From Pedobacter agri PB92 (GTDB lineage: Bacteria; Bacteroidota; Bacteroidia; Sphingobacteriales; Sphingobacteriaceae), in contig NZ_AJLG01000034.1 in assembly GCF_000258495.1 (NCBI RefSeq), forward strand, positions 1 through 33,701: a stretch of DNA of 33,701 nucleotides. The letters are read 5' to 3'. Shown piece by piece: positions 24,839-32,810 of this stretch. Within the stretch, counting starts at the first letter, position 1, and each line of letters opens with the position of its first letter. The notes beneath the pieces were generated by a model. That model did not search any database. It was given only the letters and a program-made list of their open reading frames with translations, and was not told where the DNA came from. Both the position numbers and the translations under genes were made by a program.

Positions 24839-24855
24839 TAGCACTTTCAAATGTG

Positions 24856-24863
24856 TACCTTTG
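24856..24863 (+). promoter_or_regulatory. Putative -7 box of the TonB receptor gene
   Basis: TACCTTTG matches TAnnTTTG, 31 bases before the start at 24895. The nearest TTTG upstream (24826-24829) is 26 bases away, slightly too far, so this is tentative. Confidence 0.4.
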
Positions 24864-24894
24864 AAAACCATCTTAAAAATCAGATTATTTTAGC

Positions 24895-27219
24895 ATGTCG
24901 ATAAAACAATATTTGCTCCTCCTCCTTTTTTTTACTTCAACGTCCACATTACTTGCTCAAAATAAATTTACGCTAAGCGGTACTATTCGCGATGGAAGTT
25001 CAGGTGAAACGCTTATCGGTGCTACGATTAAGATTTCCGGGCCAACTTTTGCAGGAACACAAACCAATAATTACGGGTATTTCGCATTAACTCAACCTGC
25101 CGGTAACTATACAGTCACCATCAGCTACTTAGGTTTTATTCCGGTTACGAAAAACATCAATCTTAATAAGGATACAAAGCTGAATGAGGAACTCAAGGTA
25201 GGAAACGATTTGGGTGGAATTGTAATCCGTGCCAAAAACCGTAAAAATGAAAATGTAAAAAGTGCACAAATGGGTTTAGAGCGCATTGATATGAAAGCGC
25301 TGAATTCTATTCCTGTTTTGTTGGGAGAGAAGGACATTTTAAAAACCATTCAACTTTTGCCTGGCGTAAAATCGGGTGGGGAAGGAAATACTGGTTTCTA
25401 CGTCCGTGGTGGTGCTGCCGATCAGAATTTAATCATTTTGGATGAAGCTGTAGTTTACAACTCATCACACTTGTTAGGATTCTTTTCTACTTTCAATGCC
25501 GATGCCATTAAAGATGTGAGTTTGTACAAAGGCGGAATGCCTGCTCAATATGGCGGTCGTTTATCATCAGTTTTAGATGTGAAGATGGATGATGGAAACA
25601 ACAAAGAATTTAAATTCCAAGGTGGAATTGGTTTGATTGCCTCTCGTTTAAAAGCAGAAGGACCAATTGTGAAAGATAAGGGTTCGTTTATGGTGAGTTT
25701 TAGAAGAACCTATATTGATCTGTTTTTACAGGCATCTCCAGACTCATCTATCAATGGCAGCACTTTGAATTTTTACGATATCAATGCAAAAGCCAACTAC
25801 AAAATAAACGACAAAAACACCATCTATATTTCGGGTTATTTTGGTAAGGATAATATTGGTGTGAAAGATCTTTTTGAAAATAACTGGGGGAATGTAACCA
25901 CAACATTTCGTTTGAACCATATTTTCAACGACCGCCTGTTCTCCAATACCTCTTTAATTTACAACAACTATAATTATACGGTCAGGCTGCTGAATGATGT
26001 AACCAATTTCAAAGCGACATCCTTGGTTCGCGATTTTAACTTTAAGGAAGATTTTCAGTATTTCAGCAATAAACATACATTGAGGTTTGGCCTTAATGCT
26101 ACCCATCACCGCATCTCGCCAATTGATATTACCACTTCGCAAGAATCGCAGGTTAATCCGTTAACGCAGGAAAAACGGTATGGATTGGAGACGGCGGTTT
26201 ATGTTTCTGATGAGTGGGCTGTAAATGAAAAGCTAAATTTCCTGTATGGTGCAAGGTTGGCGGCCTTTTCACTTTTGGGGCCAGGAAATTTTGGAAGTTA
26301 TGATGCAGATGGAAATGTTTTATCATCAGAAAAAGTAACCAGCGGGAAATTTTATAAAAATTATCTCAATCTCGAACCACGCTTTTCGGTAAGTTATCTT
26401 TTTAATGAGGAAAATTCCGTAAAAGCTTCATACAATCGGAACACACAAAACATTCATATTTTAACCAATGCGACGTCCAGCTCACCAACGGATCAGTATG
26501 TATTGAGCAGTAACAACATTAAACCAGAAATTGCCGATCAGGTGGCAGCAGGTTACTTCCGGAATTTCAATGAAAATAACTATGAATTTTCTGGTGAAGT
26601 ATATTATAAATGGATGCAGAACCAAATTGATTACCGCGATGCGGCTGAACTTTTGGGCAATGCGAATGTAGAATCAGAGCTTTTGTACGGAACGGGCAGG
26701 GCCTACGGATTAGAACTGTTTTTTAAAAAGAAGTTTGGTAAGTTAAATGGATGGGTTGGGTATACTTTATCTAAAACAGAAAGAAAATTTGCGGAATTGA
26801 ATAACGGAAATTATTTCCCGGCAAGGCAAGATCGAACGCATGATGTATCGTTTGTAGGAATTTATAATTTGAACAAACGCTGGACTTTTTCATCGAGTTT
26901 GATTTACAGCACCGGAAATGCTGTAACTTATCCGGCAGGGAAATATATTGTTGGCGGGCAAACGGTTTATTATTATACCCAAAGGAATGCAGGCAGAATG
27001 CCCTACAATATGCGTTTGGACTTAAGCGCTACGCTTGAAGGAAAAAATAAAGGTAAATTTCAGTCGAGCTGGAACTTTGGAGTATATAATGCTTTGGGTA
27101 GAAAAAACCCTTACTCAATAGAATTTATCAATGATCCGAATGATCCTGGTAAAACCGTTGCCGAACAAACCTCGCTATTTGGAATGATTCCTTCAGTAAC
27201 CTGGAATTTTAAATTTTAA
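24895..27219 (+). CDS. TonB-dependent receptor with carboxypeptidase-regulatory-like N-terminal domain
   Basis: 774-residue outer-membrane transporter. Signal peptide 1-21 (cut after TLLA). A carboxypeptidase-regulatory-like domain at about 25-110 (SGTIRDGSSGETLIGATIKI) is typical of Bacteroidota SusC-like and related receptors. The plug domain at about 140-235 contains KTIQLLPGVKSGGEGNTGFYVRGG and LGFFSTFNADAIKDV. The barrel then runs to the end, closing with a terminal aromatic strand (SVTWNFKF). It is shorter than SusC and is followed 4 bases later by a DUF4249 lipoprotein rather than SusD. The pair would take up an unknown ligand energised by TonB-ExbBD, which is not encoded in this window. 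Confidence 0.93.
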   Translation: MSIKQYLLLLLFFTSTSTLLAQNKFTLSGTIRDGSSGETLIGATIKISGPTFAGTQTNNYGYFALTQPAGNYTVTISYLGFIPVTKNINLNKDTKLNEELKVGNDLGGIVIRAKNRKNENVKSAQMGLERIDMKALNSIPVLLGEKDILKTIQLLPGVKSGGEGNTGFYVRGGAADQNLIILDEAVVYNSSHLLGFFSTFNADAIKDVSLYKGGMPAQYGGRLSSVLDVKMDDGNNKEFKFQGGIGLIASRLKAEGPIVKDKGSFMVSFRRTYIDLFLQASPDSSINGSTLNFYDINAKANYKINDKNTIYISGYFGKDNIGVKDLFENNWGNVTTTFRLNHIFNDRLFSNTSLIYNNYNYTVRLLNDVTNFKATSLVRDFNFKEDFQYFSNKHTLRFGLNATHHRISPIDITTSQESQVNPLTQEKRYGLETAVYVSDEWAVNEKLNFLYGARLAAFSLLGPGNFGSYDADGNVLSSEKVTSGKFYKNYLNLEPRFSVSYLFNEENSVKASYNRNTQNIHILTNATSSSPTDQYVLSSNNIKPEIADQVAAGYFRNFNENNYEFSGEVYYKWMQNQIDYRDAAELLGNANVESELLYGTGRAYGLELFFKKKFGKLNGWVGYTLSKTERKFAELNNGNYFPARQDRTHDVSFVGIYNLNKRWTFSSSLIYSTGNAVTYPAGKYIVGGQTVYYYTQRNAGRMPYNMRLDLSATLEGKNKGKFQSSWNFGVYNALGRKNPYSIEFINDPNDPGKTVAEQTSLFGMIPSVTWNFKF

Positions 27220-27223
27220 TGCC

Positions 27224-28027
27224 ATGAAGAAACTTATTATATATATCGCAGTAATCAGTTTTTGTTTTACTTCCTGCAAGAAAATCATTGATGTAGATAC
27301 CACTAATGCCGAGCCACAAATTGTAATTGAAGGAAAAATTACCGATCAGGCGGGTGGTGCATCTGTAATTATCAGCAAAACTGTTGGTTATGATGAAAGT
27401 GGTGTTTATCCGAAGGTTTCAGGAGCATCAGTTGTTGTTACAGATCCCAGTAACGGAATGGTGGTTACCTTTTTTGAGCAAAGTCCAGGGGTTTATTCGC
27501 AAACTTTGAAGGGGATCCCCGGCCATACTTACAATTTAAGTGTTAAGGTAGATGGCAAAACTTATACGGCGAGCTCAACCATGCCGAAGCTTGTAAAACT
27601 CGATTCTATTGGCGTAGTAAGCAATTCATTTTTTGGCAATGAAAGGAAAACAGCAGCTGCTTTTCTGGTTGATCCTGCAAATGAAACCAATTTTTACCAT
27701 TTCAACTTATACGTAAACAACGTTTTTTCTAAAAGAGTTTACGTTAATAACGACCGATTAACCAATGGAAATAAATTGCGTATTCAGTTATATTATGAAT
27801 CGAACGATGATGATGACGATGGTTTGAAAACCGGTGATGCGGTTATCGTTGAGATGAAAGGAATAGATTCTAATATATTCGACTACTGGTATACTTTGAG
27901 CCAGCAATCGGGGCGTGGGCCAAACCAGGGCACAACGCCGGCAAATCCTCCATCAAATATTTCGAACGGTGCGTTGGGTTACTTTAGTGCGCACACCTAT
28001 CAAAGGCAGTCGATTACGGTAAAATAA
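27224..28027 (+). CDS. DUF4249 family lipoprotein, partner of the TonB receptor
   Basis: 267-residue exported lipoprotein with lipobox FCFTSC (Cys18) and the N-terminal pattern CKKIIDVDT...PQIVIEGKITD typical of DUF4249. The mature part is a series of beta-sandwich-like repeats (VVTDPSNGMVVTFFEQSPGVYSQ; YNLSVKVDGKTYTASSTMP) and an acidic loop NDDDDDG around 203. It starts 4 bases after the TonB receptor stop, so the two are co-transcribed and probably form one outer-membrane complex, in the place SusD takes in sugar systems. Ligand not known. Confidence 0.88.
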   Translation: MKKLIIYIAVISFCFTSCKKIIDVDTTNAEPQIVIEGKITDQAGGASVIISKTVGYDESGVYPKVSGASVVVTDPSNGMVVTFFEQSPGVYSQTLKGIPGHTYNLSVKVDGKTYTASSTMPKLVKLDSIGVVSNSFFGNERKTAAAFLVDPANETNFYHFNLYVNNVFSKRVYVNNDRLTNGNKLRIQLYYESNDDDDDGLKTGDAVIVEMKGIDSNIFDYWYTLSQQSGRGPNQGTTPANPPSNISNGALGYFSAHTYQRQSITVK

Positions 28028-28067
28028 TATTTGCAAAACCCGCATGGCTTTTAGCTGTTAACCTTAG

Positions 28068-29027
28068 ATGAAAGTATTTATTAGCGGTAACATTGCTCCG
28101 GCTGCTTTACAGCGGCTGGAAGAAAATAATATTTCCATTACCCAATGGAATGAAGATCGACAAATTACAACCGATGAGCTAATTGAAGCTTGTAAAGACC
28201 AGGATGGCTTTATCAGTGTAGGCCCGAATAAAATTAATGCCGATTTTTTAAATGCCAGTAAGCACTTGAAGGTAATTGCACTGCATTCTGTAGGTTTTGA
28301 TCAGGTTGATGTTGAAGTAGCCAAAAAATTAAATATTCCCGTTGGAAATACGCCAGGAGTTTTAAGCGCTGCAACAGCCGATACGGCCTTTCTGCTGATG
28401 CTGGCAGTTTCAAGAAAAGCCTTTTTTGGCTATAGAAAAATAACAGATGGCAACTGGGTAAAATATGAGCCTGCTCAAGAACTTGGAATCGAACTAAATG
28501 GCAAAACACTTGGCGTTTTTGGCTTGGGGAAAATCGGATTGGAAATGGCAAAAAAATGTAAAGCTGCCTATAACATGAAGGTGGTTTACCATAATCGTTC
28601 AAGAAACGAAGTGGCTGAAAAGGAAATAGCGGCTGAGTATCTTTCATTCGATGAACTTTTAGCGCAAAGCGATGTGTTAACTGTGCATACGGCACTTACT
28701 TCTGAAACTAAAGAGAAATTCTCAATGGAGGTTTTTCGGAAGATGAAATCCAATGCTATTTTTATTAATACAGCTAGAGGTGGCATTCACAACGAGCAGG
28801 ATTTAATTAAGGCGCTTGAAGAGAAAGTAATTTGGGGAGCCGGTTTAGATGTAACCAATCCTGAGCCTATGGACAAAAACAATCCGTTATTATTTATGGA
28901 AAGTGTTGCTGTTTTACCACATATAGGTTCGGCAACCGAAGAAACCCGGGAGGCGATGGCTGGATTAATTGTCGAAAATATTCTGGCAGGATTAAATGGC
29001 GAGAAGATTCCTTATCCGATTTATTAG
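28068..29027 (+). CDS. D-isomer-specific 2-hydroxyacid dehydrogenase (glyoxylate/hydroxypyruvate reductase-like)
   Basis: 319-residue cytosolic enzyme reducing a 2-keto acid to the D-2-hydroxy acid with NAD(P)H. The substrate domain is split by the Rossmann domain. The dinucleotide motif is GLGKIG (152-157), and the catalytic residues are R237 in NTARGG, E266 in NPEPM and H285 in LPHIGSATEETR. The nucleotide end reads YHNRSRN (about 174-180), where an Arg/Ser after the second beta strand favours NADPH. The best guess is glyoxylate/hydroxypyruvate (D-glycerate) reductase; other 2-keto acids cannot be excluded. It is 40 bases after the DUF4249 gene and ends at a strong hairpin. Confidence 0.9.
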   Translation: MKVFISGNIAPAALQRLEENNISITQWNEDRQITTDELIEACKDQDGFISVGPNKINADFLNASKHLKVIALHSVGFDQVDVEVAKKLNIPVGNTPGVLSAATADTAFLLMLAVSRKAFFGYRKITDGNWVKYEPAQELGIELNGKTLGVFGLGKIGLEMAKKCKAAYNMKVVYHNRSRNEVAEKEIAAEYLSFDELLAQSDVLTVHTALTSETKEKFSMEVFRKMKSNAIFINTARGGIHNEQDLIKALEEKVIWGAGLDVTNPEPMDKNNPLLFMESVAVLPHIGSATEETREAMAGLIVENILAGLNGEKIPYPIY

Positions 29028-29037
29028 CATTTCTTAA

Positions 29038-29082
29038 AAATTACAAAGGCATATGTTTTTTAAACCTATGCCTTTGTAATTT
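29038..29082. terminator. Perfect 16-base inverted repeat between convergent genes
   Basis: AAATTACAAAGGCATA (29038-29053) and its exact reverse complement (29067-29082) with a 13-base loop. It lies between the ends of the dehydrogenase (plus) and the MG2/plug gene (minus). The arms start and end with A/T runs, so it can end transcripts from both sides, although a long T tract comes only later. Confidence 0.75.
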
Positions 29083-29170
29083 AGTTCACTTATTTTTTGC
29101 CATTGGTCGGGATTTGCAATCTCAACCTTTGAAATGTTAATGCGTAATCCACATTGAAATAAATTAAATT

Positions 29171-31897
29171 TTATTTTACCAGATACCTCAGCACCGACCG
29201 ACCCAGGTTGCCGTTACCATCAATCCCTTCAATAATTACTTTGTACTGCCCTTTTCCATCAGCATTATAAAATTCAAAAGATGAATTCCCGGTAGCATCG
29301 GTTACAATTTTAGGATTCCAGTAAATCGTGGTTCTTAAGTCGTTTCTGTTCATGTTTGCAGCAACATCGTAACGTGGAGAATAAAATTCTTTCTCTTTAT
29401 TGTAACCTTGCGGTGAAAATGTAAGCTCATAGCTTTTAGGCAACATATCTAAAAGTTGGGCCTTCGATATTTTTTGACCTTTTGGTGCTTTCTTCTGATT
29501 AATTACAATCACACCATTAACATTATTGGCTCTATTCACTAAACCTAACTGGTCTCTTAAAAATATTTCAATTGATTCGATGTCATTTGCGTTTAATGTG
29601 TTAATCTGATTTACATCCACATTCATCCCATTGATAAAAACACCCATAGGTACCCTGTTTCCCTGATTATAATCTCTGCTTACGTAGAAAACATTATCTA
29701 TAAATGTTACCCCAGGCATCAAAGTCTGTAAACAATTAATCAACAAATTACAGCCCTGTAATCTATCTCCGGTAATTTCGTGATCTGCAATTTGGCTTAG
29801 GCCACTTAAGGCAGGATAATCTTTATGACTAACTTTTGGGATCGTTGCCGCTTTAATGGTTACATCTTTCAAAGTATGCAGGTAAGCGTACTGCCTTTTG
29901 CTGTTATCCAGGTAAGTTGTTAAAGCACTGTCTATGTTGACAACCTCTTCTGCTGCACTAAAGTTTCTGGTTAATGCCGGTACCGGCGATCCGTTTAAAC
30001 TAATGGCCATAGCTTTGTAGTTTACATTGTACTTGGCAGAAACAGTTACTTTAGATGAATCGTTTAAAACCAGATTCTGCACCCTGAAGTTACCCACAGG
30101 GTCTGTGGTAATCTGGGTATTAAAACGTTTGTCAGGGATAGTTACCAGAAGTGTTCCTTTTCTTACGGGGATACCATTGTTCATTCTTAATACCCCCGAT
30201 AGTTCGATGCCCTGCTCAGGTAAGAAGCTTATTTTTGGTAATTGTCCGCTTAAAATATCTGTGTACTTAAAACTACGATAGCCTTGTGTTAAAAGAAGTG
30301 CATCTAAATCAGCATTTTTCTTGGCATCTGGTGAATTGAAATAATAATTTGGTTTTTCAATATAACCTTTCAAATCACTGCTCAATAATAACCCGGTTAA
30401 AATGGTAGTTGTGCCATCTTCGCTGGCTGGAACTTTACTTTCGTCGATTACTGCTACAGAAAATGTACCCTCTACAGGTGCGCCGTCTTTTTTAGCGGAA
30501 ACATTAACTTTTACTTTTTTCTTAATTCCAGATGTAGGCGTAGGCGTTGACAGCGCTAAATTTAACGTGTTTTTGTTTTGCACAAAAACCAAACGTTCGC
30601 TTAAAGGTTTACCTGCATCGGTAAATAAAGTGAACTGTGCAATGCCCATTGGGAATTTTGATTTCGGAATAGTTGTAGTGTATTCTTTGGTTGATAAAGC
30701 CGTTTGCGCACCATAGCAGATTACACCTTTACTTTGTGCAACCAGATAAAGTTTTTTAGTGCGGTTTTGATCATAAAAAGCATCGTTGGAAACAATTTTT
30801 ACCAGCACATTTTCTGCGTTACTGTTATCAATACTGATGGTAATTCCAGAGGCTTTGACTTCAGGTAGATTGTAGCTTCCGGTAGTTCCATCTGAATAGG
30901 TAACGTTGGCTTTATAAGTTTTGCCACTCTCTGCAAGCAGGTTGAAACTACCCATACCCAAATGCTGAGCTGTAAAAGTAGCCACTTGTTTGCCATCATT
31001 ATCTGTAACCGTTCCTTTCGAATTAATTCCCAATCCATCGCTTTTAATGGCTTTAAAAGCTACCTTATTGGTCAATCCGGCAATCAGGTTTCCACCTTCA
31101 GGAAAAAGTTGAAAATCCTTTTTAACAATGGCGGTGTTTAACGAGAAATTATTGTAAACGATATCTTTTTCAGTAGTATTTAAAGACGTAATTAATTCGC
31201 CTTTGTTTAACTGATATTCTGCTTTTTGATTGGCTGACATGCTAATTGTTAAATAACCATTGGCATCAGTTGTTCCACGCCCTTTTGCTATTACCGTGAA
31301 GCTGGTAACCACCTGCCAGTTCACATTTCTATTGGCATATGGTTTGTTATTGGCGTCCTTAAACTGCACACGGGCATCAATTTTTTCAAGCTTATCTGTA
31401 GAGGTGTTTTTGTAGCTGATATGTGTTTTTACTTCTTTATCAATGGCTTCACCAACAAAAAATGTTTTGTTGAAATAGCTTGGATCTTCGAAATTCATCA
31501 TCCACATGGTATAAGCCCGTATATGATAATTGCCCTGTTTGTAGTTTACCTGATCTAACGGGAAACTTCCGTTTGCTACACCACTGGTAATGGGTAGTTT
31601 TAAAGTTTGAATAAGCGAATCCTTTTGATTGATCACATCAACATACACGATTTTGCTTAATCCGGATAAAAAATTTTGATTTTCTGTAATGTAAGCTTTA
31701 AACCAAACTGTATCTGCAATGGCGTAATAAGGCTTATCAAAATGAAGATATATTTTTTCAGTAGGGTAATCGTTTAAAACCTTATTGGTTTTCGCGATTA
31801 AAGTGTTTATGCTCACGGTATCGGTTTGTGCCGAGGAAGATAAATTTAGTAATGATAGAATGGAGAGTATTAAAAACGATAATCTAAAAATCTTCAT
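29171..31897 (-). CDS. Large exported protein with MG2-like and TonB-plug-like domains
   Basis: 908-residue exported protein. Signal peptide about 1-22 (cut near SSAQ). The start of the mature part, Y-P-T-E-K-I-Y-L-H-F-D-K-P-Y-Y-A-I-A-D-T-V-W-F-K-A-Y-I (44-70), is the MG2 domain signature of alpha-2-macroglobulin-like proteins. Several beta-sandwich domains follow; about 570-630 reads like a carboxypeptidase-regulatory domain (VRKGTLLVTIPDKRFNTQITTD). Residues about 710-803 resemble a receptor plug (CLQTLMPGVTFIDN, MGVFINGMNVD, ANDIESIEIFLRDQ, VNGVIVINQKK). No barrel follows; the protein ends with a beta domain (SFEFYNADGKGQYKVIIEGID). Such proteins are widespread in Bacteroidota but of unknown role. 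It ends at the hairpin at 29038. Confidence 0.8.
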   Translation of the reverse strand: MKIFRLSFLILSILSLLNLSSSAQTDTVSINTLIAKTNKVLNDYPTEKIYLHFDKPYYAIADTVWFKAYITENQNFLSGLSKIVYVDVINQKDSLIQTLKLPITSGVANGSFPLDQVNYKQGNYHIRAYTMWMMNFEDPSYFNKTFFVGEAIDKEVKTHISYKNTSTDKLEKIDARVQFKDANNKPYANRNVNWQVVTSFTVIAKGRGTTDANGYLTISMSANQKAEYQLNKGELITSLNTTEKDIVYNNFSLNTAIVKKDFQLFPEGGNLIAGLTNKVAFKAIKSDGLGINSKGTVTDNDGKQVATFTAQHLGMGSFNLLAESGKTYKANVTYSDGTTGSYNLPEVKASGITISIDNSNAENVLVKIVSNDAFYDQNRTKKLYLVAQSKGVICYGAQTALSTKEYTTTIPKSKFPMGIAQFTLFTDAGKPLSERLVFVQNKNTLNLALSTPTPTSGIKKKVKVNVSAKKDGAPVEGTFSVAVIDESKVPASEDGTTTILTGLLLSSDLKGYIEKPNYYFNSPDAKKNADLDALLLTQGYRSFKYTDILSGQLPKISFLPEQGIELSGVLRMNNGIPVRKGTLLVTIPDKRFNTQITTDPVGNFRVQNLVLNDSSKVTVSAKYNVNYKAMAISLNGSPVPALTRNFSAAEEVVNIDSALTTYLDNSKRQYAYLHTLKDVTIKAATIPKVSHKDYPALSGLSQIADHEITGDRLQGCNLLINCLQTLMPGVTFIDNVFYVSRDYNQGNRVPMGVFINGMNVDVNQINTLNANDIESIEIFLRDQLGLVNRANNVNGVIVINQKKAPKGQKISKAQLLDMLPKSYELTFSPQGYNKEKEFYSPRYDVAANMNRNDLRTTIYWNPKIVTDATGNSSFEFYNADGKGQYKVIIEGIDGNGNLGRSVLRYLVK

Positions 31898-32014
31898 GAA
31901 TTGGAAATTAAATACTAATGGGTAAATATATCCAATTAAAAATAGAGCGCCTAAATTGTAACAATGTTTAACATTTTTTTACAAAAGGAAACTACTCCTT
32001 CAAGTTATCAGCAC

Positions 32015-32048
32015 AAAAAAAAAGCGAGCTAATTGAGGTAGCCCGCTT
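32015..32048 (-). terminator. Rho-independent terminator of the nitroreductase gene
   Basis: On the minus strand: AAGCGGGCTA / TAGCTCGCTT (one G-T wobble), a 7-base loop, then seven or more T. It starts 25 bases past the stop codon. Confidence 0.88.
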
Positions 32049-32072
32049 ATAATTTTTTAAGATTTCGAATAC

Positions 32073-32705
32073 TTATTTGTACTCAATTACAAATTCGTTT
32101 AATGGCTTACGTACCTTTTTAAGGTTAACCAACCAGTCACCAGCTTCATCTCTGTAACCTAACGGCAATAGCGTAACGCTTTTTAAGTGCTTTTCACCTA
32201 AACCCAATAATTCATCAAGTTGAGAGGCGTTGAAACCTTCCATTGGAGTGGCATCAACTTTTAGCGAAGCAGCTTCAGCAAGTGCAATGCCAAAGGCAAT
32301 ATAAGCTTGTTTGGCCGCATGGTTGAAGTTTTCTTCTGCTGATCTAGATAAAATCATGCCTTTCAACTGGTTTTTATAATCATCAGTAGTTTCTAAAGGC
32401 AAACCACGTTCCGTGTTCATTCGGTTGAAAACAGCATCTATTCCCTCTTCGGTATAGTTTTCTTGCGCAGCAAAAACCAATAAGTGCGAGGAATCGATCA
32501 CTTGAGATTGGTTGAATGCAATTGGTGCAATTTTTTCTTTCAACTCCTGATTAGTGATCACGATTACTTTGAAGGGCTGTAAGCCAGACGAAGTAGGAGC
32601 CAACGAAGCGGCTTTTATAATTTGATCAACCTTTTCTTGTTCTACCGGCTGACCATTCATTTTTTTAACGGCGTAGCGCCAGTTTAGTGCATCTATTAAA
32701 CTCAT
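32073..32705 (-). CDS. NAD(P)H-dependent nitroreductase-family oxidoreductase
   Basis: 210-residue flavoprotein of the nitroreductase (NfsB/NfnB-like) family, which as FMN dimers reduce nitro compounds, quinones or flavins. The N-terminal NWRYAVKKM is the FMN phosphate-binding segment (normally R-R-S-x-R), followed by IIKAASLAPTSSGLQPFKVIVI. The C-terminal part has AFGIALAEAASLKVDATPMEGFN and LLPLGYRDEAGDW, the usual end of this subgroup. It is a single-gene unit with its own terminator. The physiological substrate is not predictable. Confidence 0.92.
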   Translation of the reverse strand: MSLIDALNWRYAVKKMNGQPVEQEKVDQIIKAASLAPTSSGLQPFKVIVITNQELKEKIAPIAFNQSQVIDSSHLLVFAAQENYTEEGIDAVFNRMNTERGLPLETTDDYKNQLKGMILSRSAEENFNHAAKQAYIAFGIALAEAASLKVDATPMEGFNASQLDELLGLGEKHLKSVTLLPLGYRDEAGDWLVNLKKVRKPLNEFVIEYK

Positions 32706-32810
32706 GGGATTATTTCAATTTTATAAGCCAAATATGTACATAACAATTTTTTATAATGTTGATGTATGGTAAGAAAACCACTTACTATCGAAAAAGATAG
32801 TCCGGGCAAA

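Noticed and set aside
20552..28027. Polysaccharide utilisation locus
   Set aside because: Receptors are present, but there is no SusD, no glycoside hydrolase or polysaccharide lyase, and no dedicated sensor or sigma factor.
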